DNA of 64,000 nucleotides, taken from Paraflavitalea sp. CAU 1676. Its GTDB lineage: Bacteria > Bacteroidota > Bacteroidia > Chitinophagales > Chitinophagaceae. Positions within the stretch are counted from its first letter, which is position 1, and every line of letters starts with the position of its first letter. This document shows, piece by piece, positions 9,015 to 21,300 of this stretch. The stretch covers positions 868,001 through 932,000 of the forward strand of contig NZ_JARHUJ010000002.1 of the NCBI RefSeq assembly GCF_029223285.1. The letters run 5' to 3'. Both the position numbers and the translations under genes were made by a program. The notes beneath the pieces are model-generated. The model worked only from the letters and a program-made list of their open reading frames with translations, ran no database searches and was not told the DNA's origin.

Positions 9015-11981
9015 ATGAGAAAATTAACCTTACTCCTCCTGATGGTGGTGCTATGCGGTACTGCCTATTCCCAAACAGACATTTTCACCTTGATGGAAAG
9101 AACCGGTTTGCCGCTGCATGTCATTGAGCGGCTGGCGAATCGTTATTTCGACAGCGTAGGCACCGGCAGAGGTACCGGGTATAAACAGTTCCAACGCTGG
9201 CTGTATGAAAAGAAATTCCATACCGACGATAAAGGATTTCTCATCGATGCGGAAACGGAAGCCGAGCGCTACAAAGCAGCAAAGGCCATAATGAAGACCC
9301 GCACGCAGCAAGCTGCGAGGGGTACGTATGGCACCTGGCTCGAACTGGGCCCCAAAGGCTGGACATACACCAGCGGCTGGAACCCCGGCGTAGGACGTAT
9401 CACCTCCGTAGCCGTTCATCCTTCCAACCAGAACGTTATTTATGTAAGCTCACCGGGTGGGGGTATCTGGAAAAGCACCAACGCAGGCTCGACCTGGACA
9501 TCGCTGGTCGATTTTACCTCATCGGCCTGGATGAACATCTTTCATCTTCATATCGATCCCTCCAACCAAAGCAATGTGTACGCAGCCCTGCAGGGTGGAG
9601 CCGTCATTAAATCAACCAACGCCGGCGTTAGCTGGTTGGCAACAGGAACCGGCCCTACCTCCGCGAAGAAAGTATTGGTGCATCCTACGAATTCATCTAT
9701 CGTTTTTGCTACCGGCAGCAACGGTATATTCCGCTCCACTGATGGCGGCACCAACTGGACCACTGTTCATACCGAGGCAAAAGAAGACATCGAGTTTCAT
9801 CCCACCAATCCCAATATCATGTATGCATCCGGCTCGGGAGGAACAAGCTGTGTATGGCGGTCGACGAACAATGGCGTAACCTGGACGGCCATCACCGTAG
9901 CCAACGGTATCACCAACACCGGCCGCACATTGATTGGCGTATCGGTTGCCAATACTGCCGTCGTATATGCGGTGCAGGCAAATGGCAGCCTGTTTGGCAG
10001 GATGTATAAATCTACCGACACCGGTAAAACTTATATTACCACTGTAGTAGGCAGCCCGGGCAGCGGCACCAATTATTTTGGCTACGAGACCAATGGCACC
10101 GGCACATCGGGCCAGGCTACTTACGATATGGCCATCTGCGTAAACCCTTCCAATATCAATGAAGTGATGATCGGCGGTATCATTTGCTGGAAGAGCACCA
10201 ATGGCGGCACTTCCTTCGTAGCACAAACCGCCTGGAGTTATCCCAACAGCACGGGCTATAACCACGCCGATGTGCACGCGCTGGAATGGATTGGTACCAC
10301 CATTTTCTCCGGCAGCGACGGCGGCGTTTATAAAAGCACCAATAGCGGCGGCGACTGGACCGATCTTTCGGCAGGCCTGGGCATCCGGCAATTCTACCGC
10401 ATCGCCTGCGCCAAAACCGATGCTGATGTTATTACGGGCGGGGCGCAGGATAATGGCTCTTCGTATCGAAGAACAGACAGCTCCTGGAAAGACTGGCTGG
10501 GCGCCGATGGCATGGATAATATCATTAGTCCCACCAATGCCAATATATCCATCGGCACATCGCAAAATGGTTCCATTTACAAAACGACCAATGCAGGCCA
10601 AACCTATTCCAACCTCACCAAGCCTTCCAACGGCAACTGGGTTACCCCGCTGGTAATGCACCCCACCAACCACAATACGGTGTACGGCGGCTGGACGGGC
10701 ATTTACAGGTCTGCTAACGGCGGCAGTAGCTGGACAAACATTTCCGGTGGGGTTATCACCGGCATGTTAACCACCCTGGCGGTGGCACCCAGCGATACGC
10801 AATATGTGTATGGTTCCATTGGAGCCACGCTATACCGTACGCACAACAACGGCGCTACCTGGGTTACCGTTACTGCTCCTGCCACGATCAACGCCATTTA
10901 TGTAAGCCCGGTAAATCCCCGGAAAATTTACCTGGCCTGCAACAGCACGACCAACCGGGTGTATGTATCGTCCGATACGGGAAGAACCTTTCAGAATATA
11001 TCTGCCGGCTTACCAGCGCTTAGTGCGCGATCGGTGGTGGTAGATGACAATGTGCTGGAAGGCATTTATGTGGGCATGAATGTGGGCGTCTATTACCGCG
11101 ACAATGTCGATACCAATTGGGTAGAACATGCCAGCGGATTGCCCCTGGTAGCCGTGAATGAAGTGGAGATACAAAAATCATCCGGCAAATTACGGGTGGC
11201 TACCTATGGCAGAGGCGTTTGGGAAACCAACCTGTGGACGCCCATCCTGGCAGGCACTGTCGATATCACCGACGATGGTGGCATACTGGATGCGCAATAT
11301 ACCAGCGGCTCACCGGCAGGCGAAGAGTTTACCAAAGTGATCGATAACAACAATGCCACCAAGTACCTCACACCCAATTGCTCGGCCTGGATACGCTACA
11401 CGGCCACGAACAATTATATACCCAAAGGCTATAGCATTGTATCGGGCAACGACTTCCCCGATAGGGACCCGAAGAACTGGACCTTGCAGGCATCTACCAA
11501 TGGCAGCACCTGGGTAACACTGCATACCGTTACCAATGAGTTCTTCCCTGGTCGCGGGCAGGAAAAGGTGTACACCTTCAACAATACCAATACCTACAAA
11601 TATTACCATATTACTTTCACCTGCAAAACAGGCAGCACCCTCCAAGTAGCAGAGCTGAAGATCTATGGCGTGCAACAGCCATCTCTGCTGGCCAGGGGAT
11701 CCACACAGCCCAGCGAGATCGTCGTAGCGCAAAACGAGGCATTGGCAGCATCCGGCATCAAAGCATTCCCCAATCCGGTATCGGGCAGATTAACGATCAC
11801 CGGATTGAAAGATGCCCGCATGATCGCTTTGTACGACATACATGGTAAGCGCCTGAGGACGGAGCGGGTAGCAGGAACTACTAAAGAACTGGATATGCGC
11901 AGATTTGCGACAGGCACTTACCAGTTGATCATTACAGGCCATGACCAGCAGCAAACCAGTATCAGGATTGTAAAGCAATAA
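9015..11981 (+). CDS. T9SS-exported BNR/sialidase-like beta-propeller protein
   Basis: This 988-residue protein starts at ATG 9015, giving a compact signal peptide (MRKLTLLLLMVVLCGTAYSQ); an in-frame ATG at 8994 would add seven residues. Residues about 85-740 form a BNR/VPS10-like propeller with repeated W-K-S-T-N-x-G-x-S-W motifs. Residues about 755-890 resemble a discoidin-like carbohydrate-binding domain (TDDGGILDAQYTSG, then VAELKIYG at its end). The C-terminus is a T9SS type A sorting domain (FPNPVSGRLTITGL, then IALYDIHGKRL). It is related to the upstream 1163-residue protein in its propeller but not in the rest. It lies 24 bp before the TonB-dependent receptor, so co-transcription is likely. 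Confidence 0.9.
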   Translation: MRKLTLLLLMVVLCGTAYSQTDIFTLMERTGLPLHVIERLANRYFDSVGTGRGTGYKQFQRWLYEKKFHTDDKGFLIDAETEAERYKAAKAIMKTRTQQAARGTYGTWLELGPKGWTYTSGWNPGVGRITSVAVHPSNQNVIYVSSPGGGIWKSTNAGSTWTSLVDFTSSAWMNIFHLHIDPSNQSNVYAALQGGAVIKSTNAGVSWLATGTGPTSAKKVLVHPTNSSIVFATGSNGIFRSTDGGTNWTTVHTEAKEDIEFHPTNPNIMYASGSGGTSCVWRSTNNGVTWTAITVANGITNTGRTLIGVSVANTAVVYAVQANGSLFGRMYKSTDTGKTYITTVVGSPGSGTNYFGYETNGTGTSGQATYDMAICVNPSNINEVMIGGIICWKSTNGGTSFVAQTAWSYPNSTGYNHADVHALEWIGTTIFSGSDGGVYKSTNSGGDWTDLSAGLGIRQFYRIACAKTDADVITGGAQDNGSSYRRTDSSWKDWLGADGMDNIISPTNANISIGTSQNGSIYKTTNAGQTYSNLTKPSNGNWVTPLVMHPTNHNTVYGGWTGIYRSANGGSSWTNISGGVITGMLTTLAVAPSDTQYVYGSIGATLYRTHNNGATWVTVTAPATINAIYVSPVNPRKIYLACNSTTNRVYVSSDTGRTFQNISAGLPALSARSVVVDDNVLEGIYVGMNVGVYYRDNVDTNWVEHASGLPLVAVNEVEIQKSSGKLRVATYGRGVWETNLWTPILAGTVDITDDGGILDAQYTSGSPAGEEFTKVIDNNNATKYLTPNCSAWIRYTATNNYIPKGYSIVSGNDFPDRDPKNWTLQASTNGSTWVTLHTVTNEFFPGRGQEKVYTFNNTNTYKYYHITFTCKTGSTLQVAELKIYGVQQPSLLARGSTQPSEIVVAQNEALAASGIKAFPNPVSGRLTITGLKDARMIALYDIHGKRLRTERVAGTTKELDMRRFATGTYQLIITGHDQQQTSIRIVKQ

Positions 11982-12005
11982 CAAACAAACCACTCAATCA
12001 ACGAC

Positions 12006-14234
12006 ATGAAATATTATCTGCTCATCCTGGCAGCAGGATTGTGGGCGCCCGTCTATGGCCAGCAAACATCTGCCGACACCACCGGATTATTGGAAGAAGT
12101 GATCGTGACAGCCAATAAATTCCCTGAAAATAAAAAGTACGTGGCGCAGCAAACGATCGTGATCGGCAATAAAGAGATTGCCGGGTCGCTCTCGAACAAT
12201 ACGGCCGGACTGCTGGAGCAATCCGGAAAGGTATTTGTGCAACGAAGTCAATTGGGAGGGGGAAGCCCCGTCATCAAAGGATTTGAGGCGAGCCGGATTG
12301 TGCTCGTGGTGGATGGCGTGCGGATGAACAATGCGATTTATCGTACAGGGCATTTGCAGAACGTGATCACCATCGATGATGATATACTCGAAAAAGTAGA
12401 GATCTATTCCGGCCCGGCCTCTACCATCTACGGTTCCGACGCATTGGGAGGCGTGATCTATTTTCAAACGAAGCAACCGGAATTGGGCCAACTGCGCACC
12501 CAGGTATCTTCCCGTTACAGCAGCGCCATGAAAGAGTTTACAGGCCATGTGGATGTAAATGTGGGGACGCGCCGGTTTGCCTCGCTCACATCGTTCAGTT
12601 ACAGCAACTATGGAGACCTGCGGCAGGGGAGTCACCGAAGAAAAGAATACGGCGAACTGGGGTTGCGCAGGCAATATATTACACCGATCAACGGCATCGA
12701 TTCCATTATACAAAACGACAATGTCAATCTTCAAAAGTTCAGCAACTACCGCCAGTACGATCTGCTGCAAAAATTCCTGTGGCAGCCGCAGACCGGGCAA
12801 TCACACGAATTGAACTGGCAATATAGCAATAGCAATGATATACCACGGTACGACCGTTTAACGGACGTGAGGAACGGTAAACTACGGTGGGCGGAGTGGT
12901 ACTATGGGCCGCAGGAACGATTGATGGCATCGTATCAATTTAATACCCAACACCTGCAGGGCTTCTTTGATCAGCTGAGAACGGGCGCCAGTTACCAGCA
13001 CATAGAAGAAAGCCGGATGCAGCGAGCCTACAGAAACCCATTACGCGAGAACAGGATAGAGAAAATAGACGTATGGGCATTGAACCTCGACCTGCACAAG
13101 ACCGCCGGAAATCATGACCTGAGCGTGGGCGCCGACGGTCAGTTCAATTTCCTTCGTTCAACCGCCTTTAACTACAATGTAGCTTCGGGGGCCAAAACGA
13201 CCGGTATCACCACCCGGTACCCCGACGGAAAGAACAATATGAACTATGCCGGCATCTACGCACAACATGCGTACAGGATTGTACCAGGCAAACTGATCCT
13301 TAACGATGGCATACGTTTCAACTACAGCAGCCTCGATGCTAATTTTAAAGATACCTCGTTGCTGCACCTGCCGTATACGAAAGCAACGCAACGTCATTTA
13401 ACGTATAGCGTCAATGCAGGATTGATCTGGTTGCCCGACGCAGGCAGCAGGATCTCGTTGAATGTCTCCACCGGTTTCCGCTCGCCCAATATCGACGACC
13501 TCGCCAAAGTGTTTGAATCTGCCGGCGGCGTGCAATTGGTGGTGCCCAACCCCGACCTCAAGCCGGAGCATACCTGGCAGTTTGATCTTGACCTGAGCAA
13601 ACGATGGGGGAAATGGCTGGAGCTGGAAGCAAATGCTTTTTATACGATCTTCCGGGATGCCGTAGTGATGGACAGGTTCACGCTGAATGGAGCGTCCAGT
13701 ATCCTGTATGATGGGAAAATGACGCCTGTTGTAGCCAACCAGAATAAAGCCAAGGCATCGTTGTACGGCGTTCAGGGAGCAGTAAGTCTGCGGCCCGCGC
13801 CCTGGCTCAACCTGTATTCTCACCTCACTTTTACCCATGGGCGCTATGAGCAGGCCGGTAAAGCGGAAGTGCCCCTCGATCATATACCGCCGGTATTCGG
13901 GAAAACGGGCATTAAGGCCGGTTACAAGATCCTGGAGGCCGAAGTCTATATGCTCTACAACGGAAAGAAGGAACTAAAAGATTACAATCCTTATGGAGAA
14001 GATAACCTGCAATACGCCACCCCCGAAGGAATGCCTGCCTGGCAGATACTGAATATAGCTGCCAGTCTGCACCTGCCCGGACAATGGACCTTGCAGTGCG
14101 CTGTTGAAAACCTGTTCGACCAGCATTACCGCGTATTCGCTTCCGGTATCAGCGGCGCCGGCAGGAACCTGGTGGTGAAGGTGAAAAAGTCATTTGGTGA
14201 CCCTGAACCCAAACGACGCAGGACAGAACCTTAG
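12006..14234 (+). CDS. TonB-dependent outer-membrane receptor
   Basis: This 742-residue outer-membrane receptor has a signal peptide at residues 1-19 and a TonB-box-like EEVIVTA near 30. The plug follows to about 155: GGGSPVIKGFEASRIVLVVDG, then YSGPASTIYGSDALGGV. A 22-strand-type barrel fills the rest. The pattern resembles the haemoglobin/haem/siderophore class rather than SusC: there is no N-terminal carboxypeptidase-like domain and no SusD gene beside it. The barrel's usual C-terminal phenylalanine (VVKVKKSF) is followed by an unusual charged tail of 12 residues (GDPEPKRRRTEP). It sits 24 bp behind the second BNR gene, so uptake of something released or bound by that exported protein is plausible. 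The ligand is unknown. Confidence 0.92.
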   Translation: MKYYLLILAAGLWAPVYGQQTSADTTGLLEEVIVTANKFPENKKYVAQQTIVIGNKEIAGSLSNNTAGLLEQSGKVFVQRSQLGGGSPVIKGFEASRIVLVVDGVRMNNAIYRTGHLQNVITIDDDILEKVEIYSGPASTIYGSDALGGVIYFQTKQPELGQLRTQVSSRYSSAMKEFTGHVDVNVGTRRFASLTSFSYSNYGDLRQGSHRRKEYGELGLRRQYITPINGIDSIIQNDNVNLQKFSNYRQYDLLQKFLWQPQTGQSHELNWQYSNSNDIPRYDRLTDVRNGKLRWAEWYYGPQERLMASYQFNTQHLQGFFDQLRTGASYQHIEESRMQRAYRNPLRENRIEKIDVWALNLDLHKTAGNHDLSVGADGQFNFLRSTAFNYNVASGAKTTGITTRYPDGKNNMNYAGIYAQHAYRIVPGKLILNDGIRFNYSSLDANFKDTSLLHLPYTKATQRHLTYSVNAGLIWLPDAGSRISLNVSTGFRSPNIDDLAKVFESAGGVQLVVPNPDLKPEHTWQFDLDLSKRWGKWLELEANAFYTIFRDAVVMDRFTLNGASSILYDGKMTPVVANQNKAKASLYGVQGAVSLRPAPWLNLYSHLTFTHGRYEQAGKAEVPLDHIPPVFGKTGIKAGYKILEAEVYMLYNGKKELKDYNPYGEDNLQYATPEGMPAWQILNIAASLHLPGQWTLQCAVENLFDQHYRVFASGISGAGRNLVVKVKKSFGDPEPKRRRTEP

Positions 14235-14428
14235 CGTATCTCTACTTAACAACATAGGTAGTTCCACGGTAGGTGATACTGAAAATATTAAGAAGCTTTA
14301 CTAACCTCGTACCTTGTTTATCGAAATAATCAACTACCCCCCTTTGAAACTGTGTTTGCAGAAATCCAGTTCCTGCCCAATCGCTTATTCTTTTCATGCA
14401 ATAATAGATCGTATTAAAATGGACTGCT

Positions 14429-14860
14429 ATGACCAGGGAAGTCACTTGTTATATTACCAATAACACGTCTCAGCAAATCAATCTCTTGAACACCAACCTT
14501 CAGCATGGTGAATTCAACAATGGAGGGATCAGCCCGCAAACGATTAGCCTAAATGCTGCTGATCAGGAAGTTTTTTACGCGCATAAAACTACAGGATCGG
14601 TGTATGGTGTAACCGGGTCGGTTACTTATTCTTTGCCAGATCAGACGCAGATGCAGCTTACTTTCAATTGCCCATTTGCGTCGCAGGGCCCTAACGGCAA
14701 TTCCAATTGCTGGTTTTATGCGGGATTGCTATTGAACGGTAATTCCTGGACATCTTACTTTCTCACCTGCAGCGTGTTGATCGATGGCCAACCTATGAGT
14801 GACGGATTGCCTATCGATGCCTCGTCCGTTGTTGCCAATATAACTATTAATACCAATTAA
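14429..14860 (+). CDS. Aegerolysin-like small beta-sandwich protein
   Basis: This 143-residue protein has no signal peptide and is almost all beta-prone. The order of conserved features (TCYITNNTSQQINLLNTNLQ, HGEF, then GVTGSVTYSLPD and LTFNCPFASQGPN) resembles aegerolysin/ET79-type lipid-binding proteins, which have an N-terminal V-x-N strand, a G-x-x-G-x-x-x-Y segment and a CP..G turn. It is followed 10 bp later by a paralogue and then 9 bp later by a giant SpvB/RHS protein, so the three look like one operon. Aegerolysins usually bind membrane lipids and help larger pore-forming or toxin partners. Such a helper role is inference. The family call rests on pattern, not alignment. Confidence 0.55.
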   Translation: MTREVTCYITNNTSQQINLLNTNLQHGEFNNGGISPQTISLNAADQEVFYAHKTTGSVYGVTGSVTYSLPDQTQMQLTFNCPFASQGPNGNSNCWFYAGLLLNGNSWTSYFLTCSVLIDGQPMSDGLPIDASSVVANITINTN

Positions 14861-14870
14861 CTTTCCTGAC

Positions 14871-15314
14871 ATGGCAGAACCTATATCGGGCCCAGCGAGT
14901 ATTACCGTAAATGTTACCAACAACACGGGCGGCTGTATCACTTTTAACACGTTGTCTTTTCTATCCGGCAACAATGAGTTTAGCCCCTCGGGCTATCCCC
15001 CCATCGTACTCAATACGCTCCAGGCAGGAGGCAGCGCCACGATCTTCTACGCAAATTCCCTGTCAACCTTAATTTTCGTCGGACAGGGCACGCAGGAACA
15101 AAATGCTAATCCTATTACAAAAGGTACGGCTACTTTCAACCTGCCGAACGGTTACCCACTGACGATCGATTGGGACCTGGACGCGTCTCAGCCCGAGAGT
15201 CCAACGCCAACTATTTCTTCTACCACAACCGATTATGCGTTCACCGGCCTTACGGATCCGGTTAATGAAGGAAGTACCTTCATTTTCAATGTGAGCATCT
15301 CAGTGCAGAGCTAA
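14871..15314 (+). CDS. Second aegerolysin-like beta-sandwich protein
   Basis: This 147-residue paralogue of the preceding protein has the same start (VTVNVTNNTGGCITFNTLSF after a short leader), a similar central part (GTATFNLPNGYPLTIDWD) and a similar end (FNVSISVQS). No signal peptide. The two paralogues have diverged strongly, keeping mainly strand spacing, which suggests a heteromeric pair rather than a recent duplication. It ends 9 bp before the ATG of the SpvB/RHS protein, so it is almost certainly co-transcribed with it. Lipid or glycan binding as an accessory to that toxin is a hypothesis. Confidence 0.55.
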   Translation: MAEPISGPASITVNVTNNTGGCITFNTLSFLSGNNEFSPSGYPPIVLNTLQAGGSATIFYANSLSTLIFVGQGTQEQNANPITKGTATFNLPNGYPLTIDWDLDASQPESPTPTISSTTTDYAFTGLTDPVNEGSTFIFNVSISVQS

Positions 15315-15323
15315 TCAGGAACC

Positions 15324-18300
15324 ATGTCAATCAATACATCGAACTGCTGCCGCATGCTGCTTTTCTTAGGGGCGTGCGGACTCGTTACTATTGCCAATGC
15401 TCAGCCAAAGAAAACCGTCCCGCACACCTCAACCATTTACAGAGGCCGGGTAAATGGTGATTTCTCTTACAATGCCAACGGCGCTGCCCAATACACCATT
15501 CCGCTTCAAATACCCCCTGGTACGGCAGGGGCTCAGCCAGACCTTACCATCACGTACAGTAGCCAAAACAGTAATGGCCTGCTCGGTATGGGTTTTTCTT
15601 TAACCGGCTTGTCGGCTGTAAGCCGTACCCGGGCTTCCATAGCAGAAGATGGTTTTGCAGGGGGCATCAATTACGATTCCTGCGACCGGTTTTCGCTGGA
15701 TGGAAATCGTATGATGAATACCGATCCGGGTGCCGCGACTTATGCTTCGCCAGGTTCGGTATTTATGACCGAACTGCAAACCTGGACAAAACTACAGGCA
15801 TTCGATAGCTTGGGCAGTGGACCGGCTTATTTCAAGGCATGGCTTAAAAACGGTGCGACTGCCAGTTATGGCGCTACGGCAGATGCCAGTGTTGAGGCCC
15901 AGGGGCCTCGTTTTGTTAACGGCCCGCTTACGGGATCTATTAAGAATTGGCTCATCGATCAACTGACAGATCGCAACGGGAATACCATTCGATACACCTA
16001 TAGCTATTCGCCCACCAATTTAACAGGTAATTTGTTGACGGGTAGTTCAAACAACAGTACTGCCTACCCCAATGCCATATACTACAGTGGAAACCTGTAT
16101 ACCTCATCCAGTGAGCAAAGAAAGATCCAGTTTTATTATGAACCGAGGCAGGACACTTTGTTGTATGGTAGCGGCGGAGCCGAAACGTCGGTGTATTTGC
16201 GCTTAAAGGCCATCAGGACCTTTGTTGTGATCGCCAATGATACCGTACCGGTATCGACTTATCTGTTAGGCTACGATAATACGAATTCCGACAAAGTAAG
16301 CCGTGTCACATCCATCTACCGGGTAGGGCAGAGGGGCGATTCCACCGTGCCGTTATCGTTTAAGTGGTCGGATGGACCCGATGGTTTGGTGCAGGCGCCC
16401 GGTCAATGGACAGGGCCTGGCGCAGCTACCGGAGGATACGTTGCCGACTTAAACCGTGATGGTAAAACAGATCTGATACCTGCTCAGCAAAACATGATCA
16501 ATGCCATCTATTTATCGACAAGCCGGGGATTCTCCCAAGTTTCATTAAGTCAGCCGTTGCTGGTTAATAAGACCAGTTACCTCGCCGACTATAATGCTGA
16601 TGGCTATCCCGACTTATTGGTGGCCACCGGCGGAGCCGGCAATATTTATTATGGCAACGGTGCGGGTTTTGCTCCTGGCGTTGCAGTGAACGGACTGCAA
16701 ATAGACCCTGCTTGCACCAATTGTACCTGGACGGCCGATTTCAATGGAGATGGCAGGGCCGACGTGCTGACAGTTTCCGGTAACCTGACCACGCTACACC
16801 TGGCAGATACCGTAAACTTTCTTCCTCCCATCAATATCAGCGGCCTGTCATTGACCCCATCGCAGATATGGGTGGCCGATTTCAACGCAGACGGGCAGGC
16901 AGACGTTTTGTCTACCGGCGTGAATGCCGGTAACCTGTATCTGTCGGATTTTTCACATTCGGGGAGTTTCAGGCCTGTCATTGCTACCGTGTCCATGAAT
17001 GTGAGCCCACAGCCTGCCAATAACCTCGTGGCCGACTTTAACGCCGACGGCCTGGCAGATATACTCACCCATGTAAATAACCTGTACAGTCTCTATTTAT
17101 CGAACGGGTATGGTTTTGATTCAGCGCGTTCTATCACCAACGTTAACCTCAATATCAGTCAAAACTGGCTGAGCGATTTTAATGGCGATGGCTGCATGGA
17201 TTTTTACGCGTTGATGGGCGATTCCGCCGCTATTTATTATTACTACGGAACCGGTTTTACCCGCCGTAATGCGTCGTCTCCAGCCTTGATCGCTACTGGT
17301 ACCTGGTCGGGCGATTTTAATGGTGATGGCATTGCCGACTTATTTGCAGCCAACACCAATACCATGTACTTTGGTGCGGGTACCCAATCGGCAGAGCCCG
17401 CACTGGTTAACCAGGTGCCTGGTTTACTTACCCGGATTGACAATGGTATACATGGCTCCATTAAATTTGAATTCCGGCCCATGTCCGATTCCCTGATCTA
17501 CCGCCCGACCGGCATACAACAAGCGAGCGGATTGGAAGGACTTAGTACACAGAATAATTTTAATGCCGTGCCGCTGTCTCCGGTGCAGGTAAGCCAGTAT
17601 CCATATGTTCAAACACAGAATTCGCTGTATTTGCTGGCCGCCTATCGTCTTTCCGATGGTTACCATGACAGTTATCACTATAAATTCAATTACCAGGGGT
17701 CGCTGCAGGATCTTGACGGGTACGGGTGGCTGGGGTTTTCATCAGTCACCGAAGTTGACAGCGCCGCCAACAATATTTTCCAAAACAACTACCTGCAACC
17801 TTACCCATTTACCGGAAAAAAAGCTTCGAAGGTCAAAACGGATCTCAGCGGCCAACTGCTTCGCGTGGTGCGTAACCAGTACAGCAGTTCGAATAACCCG
17901 GTTTATAGTGGTTCTCCCGTTTACCAGGTTACGCAAAGCCAGGCAAGGCAGGATTTTTATGAAAACGGCGCGTTTGCCTTTACGCTCGGTACCAATTACG
18001 GCTATGATCGTTTTGGCAATGTCGTCCGGGAGGCCCTGTTGAATGATACCTCCGAACCCCTCAATACGATCTATACCAACTCCATGTATGTGAACGATAC
18101 CCTGGGTTGGCATATCGGGTTTACAAAGTCGTCTGTTAAATCGCCCGATAGCCTTGGCGCAACGCCGCTGCAGCAATCGGCATTTCAGTATGATACGGTA
18201 AGGTATAACCTGCTGGCAGAAAACCAGTGGCTCAATACCAATAATTCCTGGCTATCGCATCAATACCAGTACGATGCCTATGGCAACCGGAGCTGGCAGG

Positions 18301-21300
18301 TGAATGAATCGGGCGACACCACCTGGATGTATACGGATTCTATCTATCACAGTTTTACCGATAAGGTCGTTTCTCCGCCCGATGCATCGGGCAAGCGGCT
18401 GGTGATGTATGCAAGATTTGATCCGGCTTTTGGCGTTATGACGCAATCTGTGGATGCAAATGGCAACCTCTTTACCATTGGGCTCGATCAATTTGGCCAG
18501 GATAGTTTGCGCACCGGGCCTGCGCCATCGGGAACGCAAAAAGTGATCACCCGGGTGATCTATCAATTGCGGGATACCGCAGGATTTATAGTGCGGTCGT
18601 TGTCCAGGAGACATTGGGAGGGGAATAGCTGGGATTCTACCTATAAAATCTATGACGGTTTGTCGCGGGAAATTGGCTATGGCTGGAGGGGAAGCCAACA
18701 GCAGGCAGTTTTTGAGAAAAAAGAGTACAATAGCAATAACCTGGTTACCCGCCATAGCTTACCTTATTTTGCCGGCGCAAAACCGAAATGGGTTACCAAT
18801 ACCTACGACCCGAACCAACGAATACTTACCACCAGGATCCCCTTCACGGATAGTGCCGATGTAACAACCCAATATGCCTATAGTGGGAAGCAGATCAGCA
18901 TGACCGAAGCGGCCGGAACAAAAGAGGCAGCACAGAGCAGCCGGGTTTTTGATTACTTCAATGGCAACCAGGCCATCGTTCAGGTGAAGGATGCCAACGG
19001 TTTGTTGACGGTGCTGAACTATGATCTGCTGGGCCGCCTTTCCATGGTGACCGACCCCGGGAAACTTGTCACCGGTTATGGCTATAATTCTATTGGTGAC
19101 ATGGTCAGTTTATCAAATCCTGCTTCCGGCAATACAGCCGTACTCTATAATTATGCAGGGCGGCAGCGAACCGTTGTTATGAACGCCGGTGATAGCATTT
19201 GGCTGGAGTACGATGCACTGAATCGAAAAACAGCCTGGTATAGCCGGTCAGGGGCCTATTATTATCAGTATGATCTTGCCGGGTCCCAAAACGGAAACGC
19301 CAACCTGTGCAGGGTATACATGCCTGATAGCAGTTGTTATTATTCTTTTGGGTACAATGCATTTGGTCAGCTTACCAACACCCGAATGCATATTGCCGGT
19401 AAGGTATTTGATCAAAAGATGCGCTACCTGCCGGATTTGAGTCCCGATCATTTGATCTATCCCGACAGTTCGCAGTTGACGTATCACTATTATCCCTATG
19501 GTTTTCTGGAGAAGGTGAAATGGAAGCAAAAACTTCCCCATGCGCAAAGCGAAAAGGAGATATTCCGGTTGAATAAATTCGATGCAGCAGGAAACATCAC
19601 CAACATGGTGTATGGCAATGGTGTTAGAAAGATTGCCGGATTTTATCCATTTGGGATACTCAAGGCGTACCAGGTGCTGTCGCCTTTCGGTATGCCGGTC
19701 ACCAGCATGAAATACCGGTGGAACTTTCTTCATCAATTGAGCGGCATTGAAGATCAATTGGATCATAGCAAATCCGAACACTATCACTTTCAGCCCAATG
19801 GTCAGCTCGACAGTGCCCGGGGACCTTATGGGCTGGAGACATATAGCTATGACTCCTCCGGCAGTTTGGTGCAAAAAGGGGCCGACCAGTTTATCTACAA
19901 CAATTACCAGGTTCAATCGGGCATGCGGGGAGGCAAAACGTTCTTTAACCTGACCTATGACGGCAATGGTAACCGTTATCAATTAACCAGGACCGACAGC
20001 AGTAGTCCGGCTACGACCCGCTATGTCTTTGACAATTGGAACCGGCTGAAGGCGCTTGTGTCCAATGCCGATACGATCTTTAGGTTTACGTACGATATGC
20101 AGGGTCGACGATTAAGCAAAACGGATGTCCGTTCCGGGACCACCACCTACTATATATCGCCCCAATTTGAATGGAATGCAGGAAGCCAACGCAGCTCCCA
20201 GACCGCCTATATATCGACGGGAGGAGGGAGAGTGGCAGAGATATCCAGCAGTTATCCTGCCTTACCGGCAGCAAAAGGGAAACAATATAGGATCTCCGAT
20301 GGCCTGTTTTATTACCACCAGGATTTTCTTAATAACACGAAACAGGTAACGGATGCCACCGGGAAAACGCGGTACAAAGTTTCTTATAAGCCCTATGGAA
20401 CACAGTACGGGGAAAGCGGTAAAAACCTGGTACGTTACCATTTTGGCGGAAAGGAACTGGATGAAAGCGGTCTTAATTATTTTGAGGCGCGCTATTACGA
20501 TACACTGACCGGTAGGTTTATATCGGCCGACGACCGTACGGGTGGATCTCTTGGAATGCCGGGCATCTATAATCGCTATGCGTATGTTTCCAATAATCCG
20601 GTCCAGAACATGGATCCTACCGGTCACTTTTTAAGTACTGTAGCTATTAACGTGCTAATGGGGATTGTGGATCTCGCAGATCCGGAGGGAGCCCTGGCCC
20701 TTACCGCCATCGAACAAGACCTGACCTGGCATGAATTGGAGAATATGGGTCGTCACGAAATCGGCCACGATTTTTACAATGAACTTAGAGCTACTTCGCT
20801 CCACGCACCGCAGGAAATGCGTGGAACGTACAGAGAGGCATACATGGCGCAGCGGGCGATCTTGCACGATATAGCCAATCTCCCCGTTGCGCCAATGGAT
20901 CACGGTTACCTGAATGTAGCCAGATATGGGAGAGATGCCTTTGGAACCAGGGTGTTTTTTAATACCGCGCCAAATAATTTGGAGGCCGAAATATTGACCA
21001 GGAACATAGGGTTACATAATCCCGGTAACATTTGGCTGCACAATATAGAGGAGGTAGGACAGGCGATCAACACCGGCAACCAGTTCAAGTTTACGCTTTC
21101 GACAGAGGATTTCAGGATCAAGATTAGCAATGATTTTATGACTCACGCGGCGCTGGAAGGCAATGGCGGGCCAGTGTATACAGCCGGGATGGTACAGCGG
21201 GTGGGCAATGTATTAAGGGTGCTGAATCACAGCGGACATTATCGACCAACCCTGGAGTCTTTACGGATGGCGGATGCCTGGTGGAATGTGATGAGACAAA

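Noticed and set aside
14242-14397. Minus-strand ORF of about 51 residues (MKRISDWAGTGF...) in the gap before the aegerolysin-like genes
   Set aside because: The amino-acid mix is plausible, but there is no homology I recognise, no ribosome site and it occupies the likely promoter region of the toxin operon. It may be a gene remnant.
16400-17350. Regular near-repeats at DNA level, first thought to be a tandem repeat or CRISPR-like array
   Set aside because: They encode the seven FG-GAP/VCBS calcium loops (ADFNGDG) of the SpvB/RHS protein; spacing is irregular and there are no spacers.
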